A stretch of 64,000 bases of DNA from Sphingobacterium sp. R2 (GCF_040760075.1 NZ_CP142884.1:4278001-4342000), one strand, 5' to 3'. Positions 53,769-62,099 are shown, counted from the stretch's first letter. The notes: generated by a model not told the origin, from the letters alone. Numbers and translations are program-made.

Positions 53769-54167
53769 ATGTTTACAATAGCACAACTAAATGCTGCACA
53801 TAGCAAGGTAAAATCAGGCGCAGATTTCCCGGCCTATATCCGGGACATCAAAAAATTGGGTGTTACCCTTTACGACGTTTTTGTTACGGATGGCCATTCC
53901 GATTATTATGGGGATAATCATTTCAAAACCAGCTCAGCAGCTAGCCATGAGCCATTAATACTTGGTCGTACTGTCGATGCGGAACAGTTTAAGAAAGCGC
54001 TAAAAGAACATCAACAGGGCAAAACAGATTACGCCACTTTTATAGCGATGTGTGCGACATGCGGTATCGAAAAATGGACGGTCTTTCTCGACAAAATGAC
54101 CTGCGCGTATTACGATGCGGCCGGAAACGAAATTCTGGTAGAAGAGATACCACTGGAACGAAAGTAA
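53769..54167 (+). CDS. DUF1398 family protein
   Basis: 132 aa soluble protein. It matches DUF1398 in length and in the pattern GADFPAYIRDIKKLGVTLYDVFVTDGHSDY and the C-terminal CATCGIEKWTVFLDKMTCAYYD. The function is unknown; some entries carry the label phage envelope protein without evidence. It is a single gene between the Crp-like regulator (divergent) and the arsenic operon. Confidence 0.87.
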   Translation: MFTIAQLNAAHSKVKSGADFPAYIRDIKKLGVTLYDVFVTDGHSDYYGDNHFKTSSAASHEPLILGRTVDAEQFKKALKEHQQGKTDYATFIAMCATCGIEKWTVFLDKMTCAYYDAAGNEILVEEIPLERK

Positions 54168-54275
54168 GCCAGTATTTTTGGGTTGAGATACCTTGCGGAC
54201 CTCTTTTTTAAATATTTTGGCGAAATAATGGCAAAACCGAGCGAACCCAATTAAGCTGACATTTTTTTATATCAG

Positions 54276-54307
54276 TTTGTATTTCACCTATTAATATCGT
54301 AATATTG
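54276..54307 (+). promoter_or_regulatory. Promoter of arsR
   Basis: TTTG (54276-54279), 20 bases, TAATATTG (54300-54307), one base off TAnnTTTG. The -7 element lies inside the palindromic operator, so repressor binding would block it directly. Confidence 0.65.
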
Positions 54308-54313
54308 CAATAT
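54293..54313. promoter_or_regulatory. ArsR operator, first copy
   Basis: A 21-base sequence, identical to the one at 54680-54700, containing the start of the perfect palindrome AATATTGCAATATT (54301-54314). It is 16 bases upstream of the arsR ATG. Confidence 0.8.
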
Positions 54314-54328
54314 TAAATAAGCTTCACT

Positions 54329-54661
54329 ATGGGACTTACCAAGACTGAGATTTTTACGGACGAGCAGAATAAAGTGGCTTCAGCGTTCAAAGTATTGGGC
54401 CATCCTGCAAGGATTGCCATACTTCAGTACATTATAGATAAGAAAGCTTGTATCTGCAACGATCTTGTGGATGAACTGGGACTTGCCCAGGCAACCATTT
54501 CGCAGCATCTAAAGGAACTCAAAGCTACGGGTATTATTCAGGGCACTATTGAAGGAAAGTCTGTTTGCTATTGTATTGACGAAGCGGTATGGAAGTCGGT
54601 GCAGCGCAATTTCAATACGTTTTTCAACCAGGAAGTAAAAGTAAATAGCTGTTGTCCGTAG
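54329..54661 (+). CDS. arsR: ArsR/SmtB-family arsenite-responsive repressor
   Basis: 110 aa winged-helix repressor. The recognition helix is in LGLAQATISQHLKELKATG (51-69). Candidate metalloid ligands are Cys41 and Cys43 (ACICND, at the position of the ELCVCDL motif), with a further Cys80/Cys82 and Cys108-Cys109 at the end. It controls the operon arsR, DUF6428, arsC-like, acr3 through two identical operators. Binding of As(III) should release it. Confidence 0.93.
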   Translation: MGLTKTEIFTDEQNKVASAFKVLGHPARIAILQYIIDKKACICNDLVDELGLAQATISQHLKELKATGIIQGTIEGKSVCYCIDEAVWKSVQRNFNTFFNQEVKVNSCCP

Positions 54662-54679
54662 CGCTTTTTTTTAATTATC

Positions 54680-54700
54680 AATATCGTAATATTGCAATAT
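54680..54700. promoter_or_regulatory. ArsR operator, second copy
   Basis: It is identical over 21 bases to 54293-54313 and lies in the 67-base gap between arsR and the DUF6428 gene. It includes TAATATTG (54688-54695), so a second repressed promoter may drive the effector genes. Confidence 0.75.
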
Positions 54701-54728
54701 ATAATTACACTAATTTAAATCCAATACC

Positions 54729-55202
54729 ATGAGACTATCTGAAATCAAAGAAATCCTACCAACATTGGAAACTATTGAATTCCAATTGGATAACGGAACA
54801 TTGGTTCCCGAGCACTTCCACGTAACCGAAGTGGGCCAGATCACAAAAAATTTTATTGACTGTGGCGGTGTTGTCCGTCAGGAGAAAACGGTAAACTTTC
54901 AGCTTTGGAATGCCGATGATTATGATCACCGCCTGAAACCCGCCAAGCTGCTCCACATTATTAACCTTTCGGAAGAAAAGTTGGGAATGGAAGATGCGGA
55001 GATCGAAGTAGAATATCAGCTTGATACCATCGGTAAATATGGACTTGATTTCAATGGGAAGACTTTTGTTTTAAAAAGCCGCACAACTGCCTGTCTTGCT
55101 GAGGATGCCTGCGGTATTCCCGTTGAAAAACAAAAAAAGAAGCTTATTGAGCTATCGGTCAATCAATCATCCTGCTGCACTCCGGGTTCGGGATGCTGTT
55201 AA
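54729..55202 (+). CDS. DUF6428 family protein of the arsenic operon, Cys-rich tail
   Basis: 157 aa soluble protein recognised as the DUF6428 type often found in Bacteroidota arsenic operons. The body (1-140) is of unknown fold, with Cys45, Cys122 and Cys128. The C-terminus ends with Cys149-Cys150 and Cys156-Cys157 (CCTPGSGCC), a likely soft-metal or As(III) ligand set. It sits between arsR and the arsC-like gene behind a second operator. A role as arsenite carrier or reductase partner is an inference. Confidence 0.85.
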   Translation: MRLSEIKEILPTLETIEFQLDNGTLVPEHFHVTEVGQITKNFIDCGGVVRQEKTVNFQLWNADDYDHRLKPAKLLHIINLSEEKLGMEDAEIEVEYQLDTIGKYGLDFNGKTFVLKSRTTACLAEDACGIPVEKQKKKLIELSVNQSSCCTPGSGCC

Positions 55203-55218
55203 ACCATAAACTATCGTG

Positions 55219-55833
55219 ATGTACCCTAGATTATCCAATACGATCGCACAGTTGAAATGGGACCAGTTCGCTGGTGAAGAGCGCAAAGCCGCCTTACAGC
55301 TTCTGATAGATTATATCCAGCAGAAGGTAACAGCTAAGCAACCCATAAACCTGAACTTTATCTGTACCCATAACTCACGCCGGAGCCATTTCGCCCAGAT
55401 TTGGGCGCAAACTGCCGCCACTTATTTCAAGATACCAAATGTCTGCTGCTACTCTGGTGGTACAGAAGAAACGGCGCTTTTCCCACAGGTTGCAGAAACA
55501 TTGACAGCCCAGGGCTTTCAGATCTTAACAATTGCTGACGGCGATAATCCGGTATATGCTATAAAGAGCAGCGACAATGCGGTGCCCATGATCGGATTTT
55601 CAAAAAAGTATGACAGTCCGTTCAACCCATCAACTGAATTTGCGGCAATTATGACCTGCTCCCAGGCGGACAGTGGTTGTCCTTACATTGCCGGAGCAGA
55701 AAAGCGCATACCCCTTACTTTTGAAGATCCCAAGGTATCAGACGGAACGCCGCAGCAGACACAGGTTTACGAACAGCGGAGTCTTCAAATCGCAACAGCG
55801 ATGTTTTATGTATTCTATACTATTAAATGCTAG
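55219..55833 (+). CDS. Arsenate reductase-like low-molecular-weight phosphatase fold protein
   Basis: 204 aa from ATG 55219 (MYPRLSNTIAQLKWDQF). The P-loop CTHNSRR with Cys49 and Arg55 (CX5R) follows strand LNFI as in LMW-PTP arsenate reductases. Further Cys lie at the segment MTCSQADSGCPYIAGAE, which may supply the resolving thiols. The protein is longer than classical ArsC (about 130-140 aa). It lies between DUF6428 and acr3 (3-base gap), so reduction of arsenate to the arsenite exported by Acr3 is the likely role. Confidence 0.9.
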   Translation: MYPRLSNTIAQLKWDQFAGEERKAALQLLIDYIQQKVTAKQPINLNFICTHNSRRSHFAQIWAQTAATYFKIPNVCCYSGGTEETALFPQVAETLTAQGFQILTIADGDNPVYAIKSSDNAVPMIGFSKKYDSPFNPSTEFAAIMTCSQADSGCPYIAGAEKRIPLTFEDPKVSDGTPQQTQVYEQRSLQIATAMFYVFYTIKC

Positions 55834-55836
55834 CCT

Positions 55837-56883
55837 ATGCAATCGAAACTTAAATTTCTTGACCGCTACCTTACACTATGGATTTTTTTGGCAATGGCCG
55901 TTGGAATCATGTTCGGGAAATTCTTTCCATCGTTCTCGACCTGGGTGAACAGTTACAGCAGCGGAACAACAAATATTCCGCTGGCAGTCGGTCTGATCCT
56001 GATGATGTATCCGCCGTTGGCCAAAGTACGCTATGAACATATTGGAAAGGTTTTCCGGAATATTAAGGTACTGGGAACCTCGCTGTTGCTGAACTGGATT
56101 ATCGGTCCGGTATTGATGTTTGCCTTGGCCCTCCTCTTCCTGAATGGTTATCCGGAATATATGACAGGATTGATACTGATCGGGCTGGCCCGCTGTATCG
56201 CAATGGTGGTGGTCTGGAACGAACTTGCTGCTGGAAACAGAGAATATGCTGCTGGTCTGATTGCGCTCAACAGTATTTTTCAAGTATTGCTGTACAGTCT
56301 TTACGCTTACCTGTTCATTACTGTATTGCCTCCGCTGTTTGGCGTGTCTGGGCTCTCCGTTGATATATCAATTATGGAGATTGCAAAAAGCGTTGGCATC
56401 TATCTGGGTATTCCTTTCCTTGCCGGAATCTTCAGTAGGTATGGGCTAATAGCATTAAAAGGTGAAAACTGGTTTCAGGAGCGTTTTATTCCATTTATCT
56501 CTCCGGTTACACTGATTGCTTTGCTGTTCACCATTGTTGTCATGTTTAGCCTTAAAGGGGAAATGATCCTCCAGCTTCCTTTCGACGTACTGCGCATTGC
56601 TGTTCCCCTGGTGATTTACTTTGCGTTGATGTTTGTTGTTAGCTTTATCGCTGGCAAGAAAGTGGGCGCAGATTATGCACAGAGTACGGCAATTGCTTTT
56701 ACTGCCGCAGGAAATAACTTTGAACTGGCTATAGCGGTTGCCATCGGCGTATTTGGTATTAATAGCGGGCAGGCTTTTGTCGGCGTTATTGGCCCATTGG
56801 TTGAAGTTCCAGCCTTGATTGCATTGGTCAATCTGGCTTTTTGGTTCCGAAGGAAGTATTTTACTTCCCCATCGACTGCCTAA
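55837..56883 (+). CDS. acr3: Arsenite efflux permease Acr3
   Basis: 348 aa with about ten transmembrane helices. The conserved Acr3 region with Cys120 in GLARCIAMVVVWNELAAG and Glu129 is present, as is the later AFTAAGNNFELAIAVAIGVFG. It exports arsenite across the inner membrane by proton antiport. It is the last gene of the arsenic operon, 3 bases after the arsC-like gene, and is closed by a strong terminator. Confidence 0.95.
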   Translation: MQSKLKFLDRYLTLWIFLAMAVGIMFGKFFPSFSTWVNSYSSGTTNIPLAVGLILMMYPPLAKVRYEHIGKVFRNIKVLGTSLLLNWIIGPVLMFALALLFLNGYPEYMTGLILIGLARCIAMVVVWNELAAGNREYAAGLIALNSIFQVLLYSLYAYLFITVLPPLFGVSGLSVDISIMEIAKSVGIYLGIPFLAGIFSRYGLIALKGENWFQERFIPFISPVTLIALLFTIVVMFSLKGEMILQLPFDVLRIAVPLVIYFALMFVVSFIAGKKVGADYAQSTAIAFTAAGNNFELAIAVAIGVFGINSGQAFVGVIGPLVEVPALIALVNLAFWFRRKYFTSPSTA

Positions 56884-56907
56884 GTTAACTACAACTGATA
56901 GCATTGA

Positions 56908-56931
56908 GCCATGCCCAGGCATGGCTTTTTT
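56908..56931 (+). terminator. Terminator of the arsenic operon
   Basis: Perfect 8-bp GC-rich arms (56908-56915 and 56918-56925) and T6 begin 24 bases after the acr3 stop. Confidence 0.88.
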
Positions 56932-57089
56932 ATGGCGGTTGGCACTTTCTTGTGCTTTAAACGACCTGCCCAGAATCTGCCAGGCATCTTCCACTATCAA
57001 CATTAATCAGTACCTTTAATTAGTGTATCGGCTAGTGCTTTCCGACAATGCACTATTTTATCGCTGAACAGCAATTATAACGTAGAAAA

Positions 57090-58025
57090 ATGGCAAAATC
57101 TATTTTAACAATCACCCTGAATCCATCCGTAGACAAGAGTAGCAGCGTACAGCATATTGTTCCCGAAAAGAAATTGCGCTGTGAACAGCCGATATACCAA
57201 CCAGGTGGCGGCGGTATTAACGTATCGCGCGCCTTGAAGAGACTTTGTTTGGCTTCTACTGCCCTTTTTACCTCCGGTGGAAAGACTGGCGGTCTGCTCG
57301 AAAGCTTATTGAAGCTGGAAGATATTGCCGTCGATCCTATCCGGGTGAATGGCGAAACCCGCGAAAATTTTATTGTGGTTGACCGTTCAACCAATCAGCA
57401 ATATCGATTCGGCTTTCCAGGAGAACACGTTGAATCCAACGAGCTGGAGGGGATCATGGCCTCGATTGCGGAACTGAAGTATATTCCGGATTTTGTCGTG
57501 ATCAGCGGTAGTATGCCGGCTGGTGTACCGCCTGAGTTTATACGGTCACTGATCCATACGTACAAAACCAAGGGCAGTAAAATAATTGTCGACACCTCTG
57601 GCGAATCACTTCGCGTCGCATTGGAGGAAGGTTTGTTTTTGATCAAACCAAATGCCGGGGAGCTTGCTGCGCTTGTGGGGAAAGAGGAATTGGGGCATGC
57701 TGATCTGGACATGGCAGCCCAGCAGCTCATATCGGAGGGTAAAGCAACGCTTATCGTAGTCTCGCTAGGTGCACAGGGCGCTATCTTGTATTCCGAAACA
57801 GAACGAATTCAGCTATCTTCCCCAGTGGTAAAAGTACGCAGTACTGTGGGCGCTGGTGACAGTATGGTCGCCGGCATGGTGTCTGTGTTGTCCCAACAAG
57901 GCGATCTCAAACAGGTCCTTCAAATGGGCATCGCGTGCGGCTCGGCGACTACGATGGTAGAGGGAACCGGACTGTTTGCCAAGAAAGATGTGGATAGGTT
58001 GTTTTCGGAAATTAAAAAAAGATAA
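57090..58025 (+). CDS. pfkB: PfkB-type 6-phosphofructokinase (ribokinase fold)
   Basis: 311 aa. The start ILTITLNPSVDKSS, the GGGG at 39-42 in QPGGGGINVSRAL, and the C-terminal anion hole VGAGDSMVAGM with catalytic Asp257 identify the PfkB family. EKKLRCEQPIYQPGGGGIN is closer to E. coli Pfk-2 than to 1-phosphofructokinase FruK, but tagatose-6-phosphate kinase activity cannot be excluded. It is a second phosphofructokinase of a different fold from PfkA at 22013. It stands alone after the arsenic operon. Confidence 0.85.
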   Translation: MAKSILTITLNPSVDKSSSVQHIVPEKKLRCEQPIYQPGGGGINVSRALKRLCLASTALFTSGGKTGGLLESLLKLEDIAVDPIRVNGETRENFIVVDRSTNQQYRFGFPGEHVESNELEGIMASIAELKYIPDFVVISGSMPAGVPPEFIRSLIHTYKTKGSKIIVDTSGESLRVALEEGLFLIKPNAGELAALVGKEELGHADLDMAAQQLISEGKATLIVVSLGAQGAILYSETERIQLSSPVVKVRSTVGAGDSMVAGMVSVLSQQGDLKQVLQMGIACGSATTMVEGTGLFAKKDVDRLFSEIKKR

Positions 58026-58444
58026 AAAACTTTAAATCAACAACAAAAAGCAAATCAATTAAAGACTTACAGCTGACCGAAAAGCATCAGAAACCTAACC
58101 GATTACAGACCGAATTTGTCTCAACGTTGAGTTTTCTAGCACAAAAAAATTGATAGCATTGCAAAGCCAACACGCAATCAATTCCCTATCAACTCCCAGC
58201 TTTCATCGGGATTTCATCGGGACGGCATCGGGCGCTGCTCGAATTTATTACGAGGAAAAGCTGAGCCCAATACGAGCAAGATTATTGTAAAGGCAGGATT
58301 TGGTTGGGAGAAAGTGCCAAGAAAGTTGGGCAATCAATGGAAATACGACACCATCAGCGCTGCGATATGGCACAGATCATCGGCAGCAGGCTAACTGGCT
58401 GGCTGCCGCGCCCGGTCTATCGCGTTTTACAATTTCGTGATGCA
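58026..58444. other. Intergenic stretch without a recognised gene
   Basis: 419 bases between the convergent pfkB and LytTR-like genes. CATCGGG occurs three times in a short span (about 58205-58232). One plus-strand frame stays open for about 80 codons to a TAA near 58393 but has no ATG and no known motif; it may be a gene remnant. No terminator with a T-run was identified. Confidence 0.4.
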
Positions 58445-59476
58445 TCAGTTTAGCGGTATAAGGCGATCCCAGTGCTCATGCCGCAGTGTATGTAGGTTAT
58501 CGATAAAATCCTTTAGTTTTTTTTCTTTACGCATCCATTCCGTGACGAGCATTAGGCTCGTGATTTCCAGTTCCGACATCTTTGTATGCAGATAATCGAA
58601 CACCTCTTTTCTAAACTCCAGGTGCGTCGCATACGGATCTACAGGATAACGTACGAGCATCATATTCACCCGGCACGTTTTACTGATACGGAAATACCAT
58701 TTGTCGAGCCCCAGCCGTTCCAGCTCCTGCACAAAATGACTGCCGTCCACACGGCTGCCGTCGATCAGAATGATCTCCCTTTTTCTTTTCTGCGAAAAAT
58801 AGAATGGTACATCAAACATCCGTACCGCATCTTTTTGCAAGTTTTCGATATTGAAGGGGCTGCTATTATACAGCACGTCAAAGAGAAAACCGGGTACGAT
58901 ATACGCATCCGATACCGTCGGCAGCTGTGCGCGTCCTGCGCTTTCTGGTCTATTTTCAACGGTAGGTTGCTTTGCCATAATCTCCTTCTCAAATAAGACC
59001 AATACGTTTTCTGACGTTAGCCACCACAGCCTGCCTTGACGGAAAACAACGATTACATTGGCGACCAACCCCGTACTCACCCAGGGCAAATAATACAAGC
59101 AATACATGCTAAACAGCTTATCCTGACCGTCGATGCGATCAAACAACACATACATGCAACCCAGGTGGATGGATATAGTCCCCGCGGCGGTATATAGTAT
59201 CGCCCTGATGCGCTTAGTGTGGGGTAAGCTCTCGGTCTTGATCTTGCCGTTATCGAGCAGGTTCAGATCGGGATATTGCTTCTGCCAATAGGTCCAAAAA
59301 ACTTTTAGGAGCCCCTGTGTAAGCAGCACAGGCAAGAGGATGGATAGGGTAAATTGGAATACATAGGTCCAAGACATGGGCGGCCAAAAAGGCTTTAGCC
59401 CGATTTCGTTCGTTCCGATCAAATTAAAAAGCACGGCAATAAGCAGGCTCAGCGCAATTAGTTTTAATCCCTTCAT
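58445..59476 (-). CDS. Membrane protein with LytTR-like DNA-binding C-terminus
   Basis: 343 aa. Four hydrophobic helices occupy 5-20, 37-60, 90-110 and 125-145. A linker is followed by a LytTR-like region (about 230-285) with REIILIDGSRVDGSHFVQEL and WYFRISKTCRVNMMLV, which resembles the end of LytTR domains but is weakly conserved. Membrane-bound LytTR regulators occur in Bacteroidota. No adjacent target is evident. The family assignment is moderate. Confidence 0.65.
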   Translation of the reverse strand: MKGLKLIALSLLIAVLFNLIGTNEIGLKPFWPPMSWTYVFQFTLSILLPVLLTQGLLKVFWTYWQKQYPDLNLLDNGKIKTESLPHTKRIRAILYTAAGTISIHLGCMYVLFDRIDGQDKLFSMYCLYYLPWVSTGLVANVIVVFRQGRLWWLTSENVLVLFEKEIMAKQPTVENRPESAGRAQLPTVSDAYIVPGFLFDVLYNSSPFNIENLQKDAVRMFDVPFYFSQKRKREIILIDGSRVDGSHFVQELERLGLDKWYFRISKTCRVNMMLVRYPVDPYATHLEFRKEVFDYLHTKMSELEITSLMLVTEWMRKEKKLKDFIDNLHTLRHEHWDRLIPLN

Positions 59477-59721
59477 AAGCTCATTCGAATTCCCTTAATT
59501 GGTTTAGGTTGTTATTATTTAATCATCCAATTTACTAAATAAAATCTACTAAAAAGTGATTCGCGGTACTTAAAGGGAAAATTATCCTCCAAAATAGCGG
59601 AGGTTAGGACACTGCACTTGCATCCGTGATCAAATAAAAGCCATATTTATCATAAATAGTAATCAGATGAAGAAAAATTTAAAACAGTAGGAAGCCAATT
59701 GGACCTTATCGAAAAATCAAC

Positions 59722-59756
59722 TTCCCCCGATCATCCCGAAATCCTGACCGGGGGAA
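59722..59756. repeat. Inverted repeat upstream of the AraC gene
   Basis: TTCCCCCG (59722-59729) and CGGGGGAA (59749-59756) pair perfectly across 19 bases, ending 19 bases before the AraC ATG. It may be a leader hairpin or an operator. Confidence 0.5.
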
Positions 59757-59775
59757 ACTTATACACCTAAAGCGA

Positions 59776-60774
59776 ATGAAAAAAGCATTACATCTCCATC
59801 TTGAATCTGTCTTTGGCGCGTGCTGTGCGCCTGCGGAGTTGACTATCCTGCCGCAGATAACACTATCCAATGGAAAGATCAGTCACTACCGGCACCCCTC
59901 TGGCCAGGCTTGCCTGCAGGAGTTTGATGGACTGCTTGGCTACATCAACCTGCTGGATGTTGCGCTATCAAGCGATATCGTCATTCCGGTAAGGGTAAAG
60001 CGCTCCGATATGCATATCATTTATATTTTAAGTGATGACTCCGCTATTCACATCAAGGATATTAGACAGCCGACCAGTTACAGCATCGCTTCCAATCGCG
60101 GACGCTATTTCTACTTAACCAGAGGAGATTATGAAATATACATCCCTACGGGCAGCTATACGCTTGTCAACTTTTATTTCCGCGGCAGTATTTTCCGGGC
60201 TGGCAACGAACGCCCCTTCCAGTTCTTGCATCACCTGGTCGATGCCTATCGAAATGGAGACAAGCGATCCTGCTGCAGCATTGATTTTCGGGTGGGGCCC
60301 CGAACCATTTCATTGATGAAGTCCATTGCGGCAAAAATCAAAAAAGGCGATCTGGATAGCGAGGTCAATATCCTCTGGGCCATCAAGAAACTGATCCAGC
60401 TATCGAAGGAAAAGATTTTTGAAGAATACGAGAAGATATCGCAATCGCAAGCACAGTCCAAAGCAGCCTATTCAGCCATCAAACAGGCTGTAACAGTGCA
60501 TGGCCAGGATTTTAAACTGGAAGATATTGCCTACCGGTTTGGAATCAGTAAGGACTATCTGCATCAACTTATACATAGCTATTACGGACAGAGCCCCCAG
60601 GAGCTCAAAATAGCGTTTATGCTACGCCTTGCAAAGAAGTATATAGCTGATGGCATGCATACCGACGAAATTGCCTACGAACTCGGCTACACATCGCCCA
60701 GCAGCTTTGTCCGCTTTTTTAAAAATCAAACGGGCATGACGCCAACGGCATATTTTAAGCGCATTAACCCATGA
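59776..60774 (+). CDS. AraC-family transcriptional regulator of the MauE-like module
   Basis: 332 aa. Residues 1-225 are a sensor region with no recognised fold (it has a CCAP near the start). The double helix-turn-helix (about 230-332) contains LEDIAYRFGISKDYLHQLIH and TDEIAYELGYTSPSSFVRFF. The next gene, a MauE-like membrane protein, follows on the same strand after 186 bases that hold a 16-bp direct repeat suited to an AraC dimer, so this regulator probably controls it. Confidence 0.9.
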   Translation: MKKALHLHLESVFGACCAPAELTILPQITLSNGKISHYRHPSGQACLQEFDGLLGYINLLDVALSSDIVIPVRVKRSDMHIIYILSDDSAIHIKDIRQPTSYSIASNRGRYFYLTRGDYEIYIPTGSYTLVNFYFRGSIFRAGNERPFQFLHHLVDAYRNGDKRSCCSIDFRVGPRTISLMKSIAAKIKKGDLDSEVNILWAIKKLIQLSKEKIFEEYEKISQSQAQSKAAYSAIKQAVTVHGQDFKLEDIAYRFGISKDYLHQLIHSYYGQSPQELKIAFMLRLAKKYIADGMHTDEIAYELGYTSPSSFVRFFKNQTGMTPTAYFKRINP

Positions 60775-60820
60775 TTTGACACGCCCCTATTATACATTTT
60801 ATAGCTATTGGCATCCATTA

Positions 60821-60859
60821 TCCAGATTCTGTATATACAAGAGTCCAGATTCTGTATAT
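60821..60859 (+). promoter_or_regulatory. Direct-repeat operator upstream of the MauE-like gene
   Basis: TCCAGATTCTGTATAT occurs at 60821-60836 and again at 60844-60859, 23 bases apart (about two helical turns). Downstream near-consensus -7 elements are TAATTTTT (60866-60873) and GAACTTTG (60880-60887) without a good -33. The second repeat sits where an activator would replace it. Confidence 0.7.
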
Positions 60860-60960
60860 CCCACTTAATTTTTACTGGCGAACTTTGGTATAAGATGGTT
60901 GAGAAAGTAAAAGCCCGATAAGGTGAACCCATTAACCGCTGCAGATAAATCGTCAGTAAC

Positions 60961-61575
60961 ATGAGAGGAGATAAAATATACCATTGGACCTATAAAATCA
61001 TACGATGCGGAATGATCCTATTCTGGCTATATGTTGGCATGGATAAGATTTGGATCCATGATGCATTTGAGCTTTCGCTGGTTCACCAACCAATTATCGG
61101 CGCCTTTGCGCCTGTCCTTTCTTGGTTGATGCCACTGTTGGAAATCTCTTTGGCGGTCTTACTTTTTATGCCGAGTAAGAAACTGGAATATCTAGGTTGG
61201 TCAGTATCCCTTCTTTTGATTCTTATTTTCAGTATCTATATCGCATTGGGTGTATTCGGCGTACTAAAAGATGCGCCTTGCATGTGCAGCAGCTTTTTGA
61301 CCAACGTCAATCGGATCACCCACCTCTGGATAAATGCGCTGTTATTTATGCTATGTCTTGCAGGATTTTTCATCAGTAGTAAAACATCAAATAGGATAGC
61401 TCAACATATTACAAATAAACGCTATAAAAGCAGAATAAATCTGTTCCTCCTATTTTTTATTATTATCGTCATAGGTCATGTTCAAGCGCTGTTAAGAGGA
61501 AAGTCGAAGAATGCATTCGACTACCCCATGCAGGGCGCCCCGTTCCCGAACGACTTTGTAGAGGGGTTACAGTAA
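60961..61575 (+). CDS. MauE/DoxX-like redox-associated membrane protein
   Basis: 204 aa with four hydrophobic helices (about 12-28, 45-68, 76-97 and 118-137) and a further one near 160-176. A Cys-x-Cys (DAPCMCSSF, about 105-110) lies after the third helix, as in MauE-like proteins linked to disulfide formation or thiol redox in the periplasm. The C-terminal 25 residues are soluble. It lies between an AraC gene and a small exported protein gene with two Cys, which may be its substrate. Confidence 0.8.
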   Translation: MRGDKIYHWTYKIIRCGMILFWLYVGMDKIWIHDAFELSLVHQPIIGAFAPVLSWLMPLLEISLAVLLFMPSKKLEYLGWSVSLLLILIFSIYIALGVFGVLKDAPCMCSSFLTNVNRITHLWINALLFMLCLAGFFISSKTSNRIAQHITNKRYKSRINLFLLFFIIIVIGHVQALLRGKSKNAFDYPMQGAPFPNDFVEGLQ

Positions 61576-61715
61576 TTCGGCTACAGCATAGGAAAACCAG
61601 ACCGTAGTTTCAGGAAAAAACTATGGTTGATTATAAACACAAATTGTCGCAGACCAAGAAGTATTTAAAAAAGAAAAATAAAAGCGGTCTGCTGTACAGA
61701 AAGGAGGATAGTCAT

Positions 61716-62099
61716 ATGACTAGTATCTTCAATCGCAAAGGCTACATGATGTTAGCGATAGCCTTCGCAGTATGTTTCAATGGTGCAAAAGCTGTTGAAA
61801 AATTATCCGGCAAATCTTTTGCCAGCGTGATGCTTTACTTCCATGGTGATTCTTCGGATCCGTCACAAGTACAGGACGAGTCGAATTGGACCACTACACC
61901 CAACGGTCAAGATTGTAATGGAAACAGTAAAGCTTGTGCGCAAGAGGTCGATTCCAGTGATTTAACATCTACTGGACAATTGGATCCTACCAAAATACAA
62001 CTTGGTGCGCAAGAAAGCAGTCCTTCTTCCAACGATTATATTCCGACCAGGACAGGAGGTAGTAGCACAACGGCATTTAATCCGATCAACAGGGATTAA
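61716..62099 (+). CDS. Small exported protein with a Cys pair (DUF6520-like)
   Basis: 127 aa from ATG 61716, chosen because AAGGAGG stands 8 bases upstream (61701-61707), an unusually strong ribosome site for this phylum. An in-frame ATG at 61623 would add 31 basic hydrophilic residues. A hydrophobic signal (10-25) is followed by a Ser/Thr/Asp-rich body with Cys67 and Cys74 (DCNGNSKAC) and a repeat-free polar tail. It resembles the short DUF6520-type proteins found beside MauE-like genes in Bacteroidota, but is longer. The function is unknown; it may be a secreted, disulfide-bonded peptide. Confidence 0.65.
   Translation: MTSIFNRKGYMMLAIAFAVCFNGAKAVEKLSGKSFASVMLYFHGDSSDPSQVQDESNWTTTPNGQDCNGNSKACAQEVDSSDLTSTGQLDPTKIQLGAQESSPSSNDYIPTRTGGSSTTAFNPINRD

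Noticed and set aside
56455..57003. 182-codon open frame on minus opposite acr3
   Set aside because: It overlaps the acr3 end and its terminator; its Asn/Lys/Gln-rich product is not protein-like.
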